Assembly: GCF_003259315.1 (NCBI RefSeq)
Contig: NZ_QLLT01000021.1
Span: 62,001-126,000, forward strand
DNA: 64,000 bases
Direction: 5' to 3'
Source: Kitasatospora sp. SolWspMP-SS2h
GTDB taxonomy: Bacteria > Actinomycetota > Actinomycetes > Streptomycetales > Streptomycetaceae
Shown piece after piece: positions 8,866 to 17,800 of the stretch (the first letter of the stretch is position 1; every line of letters starts with the position of its first letter). The translations under genes were made by a program, and so were the position numbers. The notes beneath the pieces are model-generated. The model did not search any database. It had not been told where the DNA came from and saw nothing but the letters and a program-made list of their open reading frames with translations.

Positions 8866-8988
8866 TCGGCGTCTCCGGGCGGTACCGGCCCGGCGGGTGC
8901 CGCGTTCCCCCGGGCGCGCGAACCGGGCTGCCGGAGGCGGTGGTCGCGGGCAGGCTGGGGGCAGTGGCTGAGCTGAGGGGTGAGCGCG

Positions 8989-9867
8989 ATGCGGCCGGTA
9001 CTCGTGACGGGCGGGACGGGGACCCTGGGGCGCGCGGTGGTGCGCCGGCTGCTGTCGCGCGGCTGCCCGGTGCGGGTGCTCAGCCGGCAGGCGCACACGC
9101 CGGGGGAGCACGGCTGGGCGGTGGGCGACCTGGTGACCGGCCGGGGGCTGGAGCCGGCGCTGGCCGGCGTCGGGACGGTGGTGCACTGCGCGACCACCGA
9201 CGGCGGGCGGGACGTCGCGGCCACCCGCCGCCTGGTGGCGGCGGCCCGCGCCGCCGGGGTGTCGCACCTGCTGTACGTGTCGATCGTCGGGGTGGACCGG
9301 GTGCCGCTCGGCCACTACCGGGCGAAGGCGGAGTGCGAGCGGCTGGTCGCGGAGTCCGGCCTGGGCTGGACGGTGCTGCGGGCCACCCAGTTCCACGGTC
9401 TGCTGCTGCGACTGCTGGAGGGGCTGTCGAAGGCCCCGGTGCTGCTGCTGCCGCGCGGGGTGGCGTTCCAGCCGGTGGACGTGCGGGACGTCGCGGAGCG
9501 GCTGGCGCAGCTCGCGGAGGCCGGTCCGACCGGGCGGGCGGACGACTTCGGCGGGCCCGAGGCGCGTCCGGTGGAGGCGTGGGCGGCGGAGTTCCTGCGG
9601 GCCCGGGGGCGGCGGCGGCCGGTGCTGCGGGTGCCGGTGCCGGGCGGGACGGTGCGGGCGCTGCGGGCGGGCGGGAACCTGGTGCCGGGGCGTCCGGCGG
9701 ACCGGGCGGCGGGTGGTGCGGTGGGTGGTGCGGCGGACCGGACGGCGGGTGGTGCGGCGGACCGGATGGCGGACCGGACGGCGGGTGGTGCGGCGGACCG
9801 GACGGCGGGTCGCGTGGCGGGCCGGATCACCTTCGCCGAGTTCCTGGCGGAGCGGTACCCGGCCTGA
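8989..9867 (+). CDS. NmrA-like NAD(P)-binding epimerase/reductase
   Basis: A 292-residue Rossmann-fold protein of the atypical short-chain dehydrogenase / NmrA group. The dinucleotide-binding motif GGTGTLG is at residues 8-14. A YRAKAECE stretch near 110 may hold the YxxxK pair. Substrate is unknown. Family members act as quinone or nucleotide-sugar oxidoreductases or as redox sensors. The ATG at 8989 is preceded by AGGGG. A GTG nine bases earlier is possible but would overlap that site. The C-terminal 50 residues include an in-frame minisatellite encoding ADRTAGGA-type repeats, unlike usual family members. It is flanked by the nrdJ terminator and by the HTH/Clp-N operators, so it is probably monocistronic. 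Confidence 0.85.
   Translation: MRPVLVTGGTGTLGRAVVRRLLSRGCPVRVLSRQAHTPGEHGWAVGDLVTGRGLEPALAGVGTVVHCATTDGGRDVAATRRLVAAARAAGVSHLLYVSIVGVDRVPLGHYRAKAECERLVAESGLGWTVLRATQFHGLLLRLLEGLSKAPVLLLPRGVAFQPVDVRDVAERLAQLAEAGPTGRADDFGGPEARPVEAWAAEFLRARGRRRPVLRVPVPGGTVRALRAGGNLVPGRPADRAAGGAVGGAADRTAGGAADRMADRTAGGAADRTAGRVAGRITFAEFLAERYPA
9696..9815 (+). repeat. In-frame 24+12-bp minisatellite in the reductase gene
   Basis: A 24-base unit, GGCGGACCGGACGGCGGGTG plus GTGC, appears at 9696, 9732, 9768 and 9792. A 12-base partial unit follows the first two copies, giving a 36-base higher-order period. All units are multiples of three, so the frame is kept. The array encodes ADRxAGGA repeats. Confidence 0.9.
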
Positions 9868-9883
9868 TCCGGCCGCGCCGCGT

Positions 9884-9899
9884 GTCAACCGGGGTTGAC
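9884..9899. promoter_or_regulatory. Operator 1, GTCAAC-N4-GTTGAC
   Basis: A perfect inverted repeat GTCAAC-CGGG-GTTGAC. Its right half contains TTGAC, which fits a -35 hexamer (TTGACG, 9895-9900) for the small HTH gene. Binding would block this promoter. Confidence 0.8.
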
Positions 9900-9911
9900 G
9901 AACCCCCCGGT

Positions 9912-9927
9912 GTCAACCTATGTTGAC
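9912..9927. promoter_or_regulatory. Operator 2, GTCAAC-N4-GTTGAC
   Basis: A second perfect copy, GTCAAC-CTAT-GTTGAC, centred 28 bases from operator 1. It covers the likely -10 hexamer TATGTT (9919-9924, 18 bases from the -35). The predicted transcription start falls at or next to the ATG at 9931, so the message may be leaderless. No ribosome site is visible. Confidence 0.8.
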
Positions 9928-9930
9928 GTC

Positions 9931-10161
9931 ATGAGCGAGACGACACGGCTCGCGGCCGACGCGAGCAGCAGTGACCCGGCGGCCGGCCTGCGCGCCGTCC
10001 GGGCCCTGCGGGACCTGGCCGACCGGCTGGAGGACCTCCAGGTCGGCAACGCCCGCAGCCGGGGCTGGTCCTGGCACGAGATCGCGGTCTGCCTGGGCGT
10101 CACCCGGCAGGCCGTCCACAAGAAGCACGCCCGACGGGCGGCCGGACAGGGAGGGGACTGA
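9931..10161 (+). CDS. Small helix-turn-helix regulator
   Basis: A 76-residue protein consisting almost entirely of a predicted helix (about 18-35) and a helix-turn-helix (about 45-66, WSWHEIAVCLGVTRQAVHKK). The fold resembles homeodomain-like or sigma-region-4-like HTHs. It is probably a DNA-binding repressor, and the two GTCAAC palindromes over its own promoter are the obvious candidate targets. It is separated by one base from a Clp N-domain gene, so the two are translationally coupled. I know this pairing as recurrent in Streptomyces genomes but know of no defined function. The ATG at 9931 was chosen because the only earlier start, at 9895, lies inside operator 1. Confidence 0.85.
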   Translation: MSETTRLAADASSSDPAAGLRAVRALRDLADRLEDLQVGNARSRGWSWHEIAVCLGVTRQAVHKKHARRAAGQGGD

Positions 10162-10162
10162 C

Positions 10163-10729
10163 ATGTTCGAACGGTTCGCGGTGGAGGCCCGCCGGGCGGT
10201 GGAGCTGGCCGCCGGGGAGGCCCGCCGGATGCACCACGACCACCTGGGCACCGAGCACCTGCTGCTCGGTCTGCTCGCCCAGCCGCAGGACCCGGCCGCC
10301 CGGGTGCTCGGCGGGTTCGGCCTCGACCTGGAGGGCGGGCGGCGCGCGGTGCTCCGCGCCCTGGGCGGCTCCGGCCCGGAGCGGGACGCCGCCGCCCTGG
10401 CCGCGATCGGCATCGATCTGGCGGCGGTCCGCGAGGCCGTCGAGTCCGGCTTCGGGGCGGGCGCGCTGGACGCCCCGCCGCCGGACCGCCGCCCCCGCCG
10501 GGGCGGCCCCCGGTTCACCGACCGGGGGCGGCAAGTGATGGCGCTGACGCTGCGCGCCGCCACCGGGCAGCGCGCCCGCCGGATCGAGACCGGCCACCTG
10601 CTGCTCGGCCTGCTGCGGGAGGGCGGCGGGGTGGCCGTCCGGGTGCTCCGCGAGCAGGGCGTCGACCTGGCCGGTCTGGAGCGCGCGACGGAAGCCGCGC
10701 TGGTGAGCGGTGCGCGGGCGGCCTCGTAA
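10163..10729 (+). CDS. Clp N-terminal (R) domain protein without ATPase
   Basis: A 188-residue protein with two Clp-N repeats. One starts MFERFAVEARRAV and contains HLGTEHLLLGLL near residues 27-38. The second, about 113-185, contains RIETGHLLLGLL. These are the adaptor- and substrate-docking repeats of ClpC/ClpA, but no AAA+ module follows, so this is a free-standing domain. It may capture substrates or adaptors for ClpC, or sense stress and modulate the upstream HTH protein. The family is established but the role is inference. The ATG at 10163 follows GGGAGGGGA, overlapping the end of the HTH gene. Confidence 0.88.
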   Translation: MFERFAVEARRAVELAAGEARRMHHDHLGTEHLLLGLLAQPQDPAARVLGGFGLDLEGGRRAVLRALGGSGPERDAAALAAIGIDLAAVREAVESGFGAGALDAPPPDRRPRRGGPRFTDRGRQVMALTLRAATGQRARRIETGHLLLGLLREGGGVAVRVLREQGVDLAGLERATEAALVSGARAAS

Positions 10730-10816
10730 CACGGCGCGGTTACAACTGGGGCGCTGCCCGATGAAGGTCGAACACACTCCTTGGCGTGGAAGTACCGGTG
10801 GGTTAACGTCTTTGAG

Positions 10817-10894
10817 CCAGCGACCGCTGGGTACAGATCCACATCTCCGGTACAGCGCAGTGTTGTTCTGTCTGACGGCTGGCATGTCCATGCC
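10817..10894. promoter_or_regulatory. Two palindromes upstream of the sugar transporter
   Basis: CCAGCG-AC-CGCTGG (10817-10830) and GGCATG-TC-CATGCC (10881-10894) are perfect short inverted repeats in the leader of the binding-protein gene. They suit dimeric repressors such as LacI- or GntR-type sugar regulators. The first could instead be a weak terminator of the Clp-N operon. No regulator gene is adjacent. Confidence 0.45.
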
Positions 10895-10912
10895 CTGGCA
10901 AGGAGGACCGCA

Positions 10913-12295
10913 TTGACCACCCCTGTGACCACTGGACGCCGTCGGCTGCTCGCCGTACCGGCCGTCCTGGCACTGGCCCTGACCGCCGCCTGCTCGAACA
11001 GCTCCTCCGACGGCGGTGGCGGCGGAGGAGGGAGTGGCTCCGCCTCCGCGCTGGCGGGTGACTGCGCCAAGTACCAGGCGTACGCGGGCCACTCCGGCAC
11101 CAAGGTGTCGATGTACGCCTCGATCCTCTCGCCGGAGTCGGACTCGCTGGAGAAGTCCTGGGCCGAGTTCAGCACCTGTACCGGCATCAAGATCGTCTAC
11201 GAGGGCTCCAACGACTTCGAGTCGCAGCTCCCGGTCCGGGTGGCCGGCGGCAACGCCCCCGACCTGGCGATCATCCCGCAGCCCGGCCTGCTCGCCCAGA
11301 TGGTCAAGAGCGGCAAGGTGGTCAAGCCGCCGCAGCAGACCGTCGAGAACGAGAACAAGTGGTCGCCGGTCTGGAAGCAGTACGGGTCGGTCAACGGCAC
11401 CTTCTACGCGGCGCCGATGAGCGCCAACATGAAGTCGCTGGTCTGGTACTCGCCCAAGGCGTTCAAGGCCGCCGGGTACGAGGTCCCGAAGACCTGGGCC
11501 GACCTGGTCGCGCTCAGCGACAAGATCGCCCGGGCCGGCGGCGAGACCAAGCCCTGGTGCGGCGGCATCGGCTCCGGCACCGCCACCGGCTGGCCGGCCA
11601 CCGACTGGCTGGAGGAGATCGTCCTCGGCTCCTACGGCGGCGACGTCTACGACCAGTGGATCAGCCACCAGGTGAAGTTCTCCGACGAGAAGATCACCAC
11701 CGCGATGCAGACCGTCGCCGGCTGGATGCAGAACCCGGCCTGGATCAACGGCGGCTTCGGCGACGTCAAGACGATCGCCACCACCACCTTCCAGGACGCC
11801 GGCACCCCGATCCTCAGCAACAAGTGCGCGATGCTCCAGCAGGCGTCCTTCTACAGCGCGCAGTGGCCCAAGGGCACCAAGGTCGGGCCGGACGGCGACG
11901 TCTTCGCCTTCCCGCTGCCCCCGGTGAACCCGCAGGTCACCAGCCCGGTCGAGGGCGGCGGCGAGTTCCTGGGCGCGTTCTCCGACCGGCCCGAGGTGCA
12001 GGCCGTGCAGAACTACCTGTCCACCTCCGAGTGGGCCAGCAGCCGGGTCAAGGTCTCCCCGGGCTGGGTCTCCGCCAACCAGGGCGTGGACAAGAGCCTG
12101 TACACCGACCCGATCGACCAGCTCTCCGCCGCGTCGCTCACCGACCCCGCGGCCACCTTCCGGTTCGACGCCTCCGACCTGATGCCCGCCGCCGTCGGCT
12201 CGGGCGCCGAGTGGAAGGCGCTGACCGCCTGGTTCGCCGAGGGCCAGTCCATCCAGAAGACGGCGGGCGACATCGACGCGGCCTGGCCGCAGTAA
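10913..12295 (+). CDS. Sugar ABC transporter, lipoprotein binding protein (CUT1)
   Basis: A 460-residue extracellular solute-binding lipoprotein that captures an oligosaccharide or glucoside for the two permeases downstream. The signal peptide has a twin-Arg-like charged start, a hydrophobic core and a lipobox LTAAC with the lipidated cysteine at residue 27, followed by a Ser/Gly linker. The mature domain is of the family-1 extracellular type and most resembles alpha-glucoside binders (AglE-like), by impression. The start is a TTG at 10913, chosen because AAGGAGGA precedes it ideally and it gives a proper signal peptide. In-frame upstream codons do not. No ATPase gene follows, so energising probably relies on a shared MsiK-type ATPase elsewhere. 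Confidence 0.92.
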   Translation: MTTPVTTGRRRLLAVPAVLALALTAACSNSSSDGGGGGGGSGSASALAGDCAKYQAYAGHSGTKVSMYASILSPESDSLEKSWAEFSTCTGIKIVYEGSNDFESQLPVRVAGGNAPDLAIIPQPGLLAQMVKSGKVVKPPQQTVENENKWSPVWKQYGSVNGTFYAAPMSANMKSLVWYSPKAFKAAGYEVPKTWADLVALSDKIARAGGETKPWCGGIGSGTATGWPATDWLEEIVLGSYGGDVYDQWISHQVKFSDEKITTAMQTVAGWMQNPAWINGGFGDVKTIATTTFQDAGTPILSNKCAMLQQASFYSAQWPKGTKVGPDGDVFAFPLPPVNPQVTSPVEGGGEFLGAFSDRPEVQAVQNYLSTSEWASSRVKVSPGWVSANQGVDKSLYTDPIDQLSAASLTDPAATFRFDASDLMPAAVGSGAEWKALTAWFAEGQSIQKTAGDIDAAWPQ

Positions 12296-12364
12296 CCGGA
12301 CGCCAACGGGCAGCGCGGGCCGGCCCGCGCTGCCCTTCCCGTGCCCCGAGGAAGGACCCTCCGC

Positions 12365-13390
12365 ATGCCCACCGACCCCCGGCTCGCCGGGCCGGCGCTC
12401 CACCTCGCCGACTCGCTGTGGCAGGACGCGGCGATCAAGTTCGGCAACACCGGGGGCGCCGTGCTGGGCTTCCTCGGCGTGCTGCTCGCCGTGTTCTTCG
12501 CGGCCGGCCGCGCCACCGGGCGCTTCTCCCGGCCGCTGGCGGTCGCCCTGATGCTCGGCCCGGCGGCCGTCCTGCTGCTCGTCGGACTGGTGGCGCCGCT
12601 GCTGCGCACCGTCTTCCTGAGCTTCTACGACGCCGACTCCGCGAAGTTCGTCGGCGGGAAGAACTACGGCTGGGCGGCGACCAGTTCGCAGATCCACGAC
12701 GTGCTGCTGAACACCCTGCTCTGGCTGGTGGTCGCCCCGATCGCGGCCACCGGGCTCGGCCTGCTGCTGGCCCTGCTGGTCGACCGGATGCGCGGCCAGG
12801 CGGTCTACAAGTCGCTGATCTTCATGCCGATGGCGGTCTCGCTGGTGGCCGCCTCGCTGATCTTCAAGCTGCTGTACGAGTCGCGCGGCAACGGGCAGAA
12901 CCAGGTCGGCCTGCTCAGCCAACTCGCCGTCGCGGTCGGCTGGGACGACCCGCCGAACTGGATCCTGTCCCAGCCGCTGAACAACTTCCTGCTGATGTCC
13001 GCCATGGTCTGGGTGCAGACCGGCTTCGCCATGGTGGTGCTCTCCGCCGCGATCAAGGCCATCCCGGACGAGATCACCGAGGCCGCCCGGCTCGACGGCG
13101 CCACCGGCCTGCGGCTGTTCCTGCACGTCACCGTGCCGATGATCCGCACCACCCTGGTGGTGGTGCTCACCACCATCATGATCATCACGCTGAAGGCCTT
13201 CGACATCGTCCGCACCATGACCGGCGGCAACTTCGGCACCCAGGTACTGGCCAACGAGATGTACTCGCAGAGCTTCGAGCAGTACAACTACGGCCGCGGC
13301 AGCGCCCTCGCGGTGATCCTCTTCCTCGCGGTGGCCCCCCTGGTGGTCTACAACATCGCCCTGCTGCGCAAGGAGCGTGCGACCCGATGA
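12365..13390 (+). CDS. Sugar ABC transporter permease 1 (MalF-type)
   Basis: A 341-residue inner membrane protein with about eight hydrophobic segments. The cytoplasmic EAA loop (EAARLDGA, residues 239-246) contacts the ATPase. The N-terminal region carries two extra membrane segments before the core permease, as in alpha-glucoside AglF-type proteins. The ATG at 12365 is preceded by GAGGAAGGA. It lies 69 bases after the binding protein and overlaps the next permease gene by four bases (ATGA), so the three form one operon. Confidence 0.92.
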   Translation: MPTDPRLAGPALHLADSLWQDAAIKFGNTGGAVLGFLGVLLAVFFAAGRATGRFSRPLAVALMLGPAAVLLLVGLVAPLLRTVFLSFYDADSAKFVGGKNYGWAATSSQIHDVLLNTLLWLVVAPIAATGLGLLLALLVDRMRGQAVYKSLIFMPMAVSLVAASLIFKLLYESRGNGQNQVGLLSQLAVAVGWDDPPNWILSQPLNNFLLMSAMVWVQTGFAMVVLSAAIKAIPDEITEAARLDGATGLRLFLHVTVPMIRTTLVVVLTTIMIITLKAFDIVRTMTGGNFGTQVLANEMYSQSFEQYNYGRGSALAVILFLAVAPLVVYNIALLRKERATR

Positions 13391-14475
13391 GCGCCAAGCC
13401 CGCCCTCGACACGGCCTCCGGGCCCGAGCCCGAGCCCGGCGCCGCCACCGGTGCCGGTGCCGGTACTGCTGCCGGTGCCGGTGTCGGCACCGGCTCCGGG
13501 ACCGCCTCCGGGGCCGACTCCGTGCCCGCCGCGCGGGCCGCCGCGGCCAAGGCGGCCCGGCCCGACCTGCCGCCGGCCAAGGCCGTCCGCCGGGCGTTCA
13601 GCTCCCCGCTGGCCGGCGCCCTGGTGGTCGTCGTCACGGTGCTGTGGACCATCCCGACCGTCGGCCTGCTGGTCACCTCGCTCCGGTCCAAGGGCGACGT
13701 CGCCTCCAGCGGCTGGTGGGAGGCGTTCGTCCACCCCGACTTCGGGCTGGAGAACTACCGCTCGGTGCTGTTCGACAACTCCTTCGGCACCTCCGGCGGC
13801 CTGATGCCGTACCTGGTCAACTCGGTGGCGATCGCCGTCCCGGCCACGGTCTTCCCGCTGGTGCTGGCCGCGATGGCCGCGTACGTGCTGGCCTGGGTGC
13901 GGTTCAAGGGCAGCGACACGCTCTTCTTCGTGGTCTTCGCGCTCCAGGTGGTGCCGCTGCAGATGTCGCTGATCCCGCTGCTGCGGCTGTTCTCCGGCGG
14001 CGCGCACCTCGGGTCGGTGACGGTCATCCCGGCGCTCAGCCTGAAGGACAGCTACCTGCCGGTCTGGCTGACGCACACCATGTTCGCGCTGCCGCTGGCG
14101 ATCTTCCTGCTGCACAACTTCATCGCCCAGCTGCCGCGCGACCTGATGGAGGCGGCGGTGGTGGACGGGGCCTCGCACTTCAAGATCTTCCGGTCGATCG
14201 TGCTGCCGCTGAGCGCCCCGGCGCTGGCCTCGTTCGCCATCTTCCAGTTCCTGTGGGTGTGGAACGACCTGCTGGTGGCGCTCACCTTCGCCGGCGGCAA
14301 CCCGACCGTCGCGCCGATCACCTCCCGGCTGGCCCAGCTCTCCGGCTCCAACGGCAGCCGCTGGGAACTGCTCAGCGCGGGCGCCTTCCTGTCGATGCTC
14401 GTCCCGCTGGCGGTGTTCTTCGCCCTCCAGCGGTACTTCGTCCGCGGCCTGCTGGCGGGGTCGGTCAAGGGCTGA
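13387..14475 (+). CDS. Sugar ABC transporter permease 2 (MalG-type)
   Basis: A 362-residue permease with about six membrane segments starting near residue 75 and an EAA loop (EAAVVDGA, residues 255-262). The first 70 residues are a low-complexity Gly/Ala/Thr and Ala-rich stretch (GAGAGTAAGAGVGTGSG) not seen in most MalG proteins. Its DNA is a CCGGTGCCGGTG-like repeat, prone to slippage. The ATG overlaps the stop codon of permease 1. A strong hairpin ends the operon downstream. Confidence 0.92.
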   Translation: MSAKPALDTASGPEPEPGAATGAGAGTAAGAGVGTGSGTASGADSVPAARAAAAKAARPDLPPAKAVRRAFSSPLAGALVVVVTVLWTIPTVGLLVTSLRSKGDVASSGWWEAFVHPDFGLENYRSVLFDNSFGTSGGLMPYLVNSVAIAVPATVFPLVLAAMAAYVLAWVRFKGSDTLFFVVFALQVVPLQMSLIPLLRLFSGGAHLGSVTVIPALSLKDSYLPVWLTHTMFALPLAIFLLHNFIAQLPRDLMEAAVVDGASHFKIFRSIVLPLSAPALASFAIFQFLWVWNDLLVALTFAGGNPTVAPITSRLAQLSGSNGSRWELLSAGAFLSMLVPLAVFFALQRYFVRGLLAGSVKG

Positions 14476-14502
14476 GCCACCCGGGTGCGGACAAGTGTTG
14501 AA

Positions 14503-14547
14503 CGGACGGAGCGGGCTCCCGGGTGCGCCGGGGGCCCGCTCCGTCCG
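14503..14547 (+). terminator. Terminator of the sugar transporter operon
   Basis: CGGACGGAGCGGGC (14503-14516) and GCCCGCTCCGTCCG (14534-14547) form a perfect 14-bp stem with a 17-base loop. The rest of the 337-base gap to 14812 shows no gene or clear site other than the GGGGGG ribosome site of the next gene. Confidence 0.85.
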
Positions 14548-14812
14548 TCTCCCCGGGTGCCCCCTCGGGCCGTCGTCGGTGCCGCTCCCCGCTTCCCGGG
14601 TGGCCGCCGGTCCCGCCGTCCGTGCCGCCGTCCGCGCCGTCGCGGCGGAAGGTGCGCGGACGGACCGGTCGGACGCGGAGGGTCGGGCCGTCGGATGGCC
14701 GGAACTCGTGGCTGTGATGTGAGGGTTCTGCGGACGCGCCGGGTGCGGAGCCGGTAGGACGGAGGACGGCACTTCTGCCGTTCATCCGGTCATCCGACCT
14801 TGGGGGGTTGGC

Positions 14813-17800
14813 GTGAGGATCAGAAAACGAATCGCCGGGCTGCTCGTGGGCCTGCTCGCAGCCAGCGGACTGATGGTGGCGCCCGCGGCACACGCGGACA
14901 CCACCGCCGTCCTCGGCAACAACACCGTCGGCACCGCCACCGACTCCGGCGACTCCAACTACATCAACACCTCCCGCTTCGTGACGGGCGCCGCCGGCGG
15001 CACCGTCAGCAGCGTCAGCGTGTACGTCGGCGCCGTCGGCGCCACGCCCAACGACCAGTACCAGGTGGCGGTGTACGGCGACGTCGCCGGCAAGCCCGGA
15101 CCGCTGCTCGGGTCCTCCGCCTCCGGCACGCTCACCGCGCACGCCTGGAACACCCTGCCGGTCGCCGCGACGCTCGCGCCGAACACGCCGTACTGGCTGG
15201 CGTACAACTCCAACGGCGTCTCCGCGGCGGTCAACAACCTGAACTACTCCACCGGCGGCCAGAGCGGCTACTCCACCGGCGGCACCGCCTTCGGCACCTG
15301 GCCCAGCAGCTTCGGCGCCGTCTCCACCGGCACGCTGAACTACTCCGTCTACGCCACCTACACGCCCTCCGGCGGCGGCACCGGCACCCCCGGCGGCGGA
15401 CCCGGCAACGAGGGCCCGATCCTGCTGGTCACCGATTCCGCCAACCCGTACACCACGTACTACGGCGAGATCCTCAAGTCCGAGGGCCTGAACTACTACA
15501 AGACCGCCGACCTGAGCACCGTCACCTCCACCCTGCTCAACTCGTACGACGTGGTGCTGCTGGCGGAGCACCAGCTGACGGCCGCCCAGACCACCATGTT
15601 CACCAACTGGGTGAACACCGGCGGGCGGCTGGTGGCGATGCGGCCCGACAAGCAGCTCGCCGGGCTGCTCGGCCTCACCACGACCACCGACACGCTGGCC
15701 GACAGCTACCTGAAGATCAACACCACCGCGGCGCCCGGTGCCGGGCTGACCTCCGACACCATCGGCTTCCACGGCACCGCCGACAAGTACGCGCTCAACG
15801 GCGCCACCGCCGTCGCCACGCTGTACAGCGACACCGCGGTGGCCACCACCAACCCGGCCGTCACGCTGCGCACCGCCGGCGCCGGCCAGGCCGCCGCGTT
15901 CACCTACGACCTCGCCAAGTCCGTCGTGCAGACCCGGCAGGGCAACGCCGCCTGGGGCGGCCAGCAGCGCGACAACGTGGACGGCATCCAGGCCAGCGAG
16001 ATGTTCTTCGGCACCGGCGGACAGCTCAACTGGAACAACCTCGACAAGGCGCAGATCCCGATCGCCGACGAGCAGCAGCGGCTGCTCGCCAACCTGATCA
16101 CCACCATGGACGCGGCCAAGAAGCCGCTGCCGAAGTTCTGGTACTTCCCGCGGGACGCCAAGGCCGTCGTGGTGATGACCGGCGACGACCACGGCATCGG
16201 CGGCACCGCGGGCCGCTTCGACGGCTACGTCGCGCAGAGCCCGGTCGGCTGCAACGTGGCCAACTGGGAGTGCGTGCGCGCCTCGTCGTACATCTACACC
16301 GACGACCCGATCACCGACGCCCAGGCCAAGGCCTACTCCGACCAGGGCTTCGAGATCGGCGTGCATGTCACCACCAACTGCACCCCGTGGGGCACCCCGG
16401 CCGACCTCCAGAACATCTACACCACCCAGATCGGCGCCTGGCGGGCCAAGTACCCCTCGCTGCCCAACCCGGACAGCACCCGGACCCACTGCGTCGAGTG
16501 GGACGACTGGGCGACCCAGGCCAAGACCAAGCTCGCCAACGGCATCCGGCTGGACACCGATTACTACTACTACCCGGCCAGCTTCGTGCAGGACCGGCCC
16601 GGCTACTTCAACGGCACCGGCCTGCCGATGAAGTACGCGGACAGCGACGGCAGCACCATCAACGAGTACCAGGCCACCACCGAACTCACCGACGAGTCCG
16701 GGCAGTCCATGCCGAGCACCGTCAACACGCTGCTGGACAACGCCTACAACTCCAAGGGCTACTACACCGTCCTGACCGCCAACATCCACACCGACTACGC
16801 CGCCTCCACCGCCTCCGACCAGGTCATCGCCTCGGCCAAGGCGCACGGCACCCCGGTGGTCTCCGGCCGTCAGCTGCTGACCTGGCTGGACGCCCGCAAC
16901 GGCTCCGCCTTCTCCGGGATGGCCTGGACCAGCAACGCGCTGAGCTTCAGCATCACCGGCGGCGCCAACGGCCTGCGCGCCATGGTCCCGGTCAATTCGT
17001 CGGTCGGCACGCTCACCGGCGTCAAGCAGGGCACCACCAACGTCAGCTACCGCATCGAGACCATCCACGGCATCTCCTACGCGTTCTTCGACGGCAACGT
17101 CGGCTCCTACACGGCGACCTACGGCATGGACACCACCGCGCCGACCGTCACCGGCTCGGTGCCGGCCAACGGTGCCACCGGCGTCTCCGCCACCGCCCCG
17201 GTCAAGGCGTCCTTCAGCGAGCCCGTCCAGGCGAGCACCGTCAACGGCACCAACGTCACGCTGAAGACCACCGCCGGCTCCGTCGCGGTGCCCGGCGCCG
17301 TCGCCCTGGACGCGGCCACCAACACCGTCACCTTCACCCCGAGCGCCGCGCTCTCGCTCAGCACCGGCTACACGCTGAGCGTCGCCAACGTGAAGGACCT
17401 GGCGGGCAACACCCAGACCGCGGCCTACACCGCGGCCTTCACCACCGCCGGCGCGCCGCCGCAGACCATCGGCAACAGCGCGGTCGGCACCCTGCTCGAC
17501 GACACCGACTCCAACCACCTCAACGGCTCCAAGATCACGACCGGGGCCTCCGCCATCGCGCTGACCTCGCTCAACGTGCACACCGGACAGATCAGCGCGG
17601 CGCCCAACAACCAGTTCCAGATCGCCGTCTACAGCGACAACGCCGGCTCGCCCGACGCCCTGCTGGCCACCAGCTCGGTCGGCACGCTGAGCGCCAACGC
17701 CTGGAACAGCGCGCCGATCACCTACACCCTGGCGGCCAACACCACCTACTGGGTGGTCTACAACTCCAACGGAACCAGCTCCACCGTCAACAACATGCAC

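Noticed and set aside
10913..14475. Horizontal acquisition of the sugar transporter
   Set aside because: GC content, codon use and terminators match the neighbours. No mobile element or repeat at the edges.
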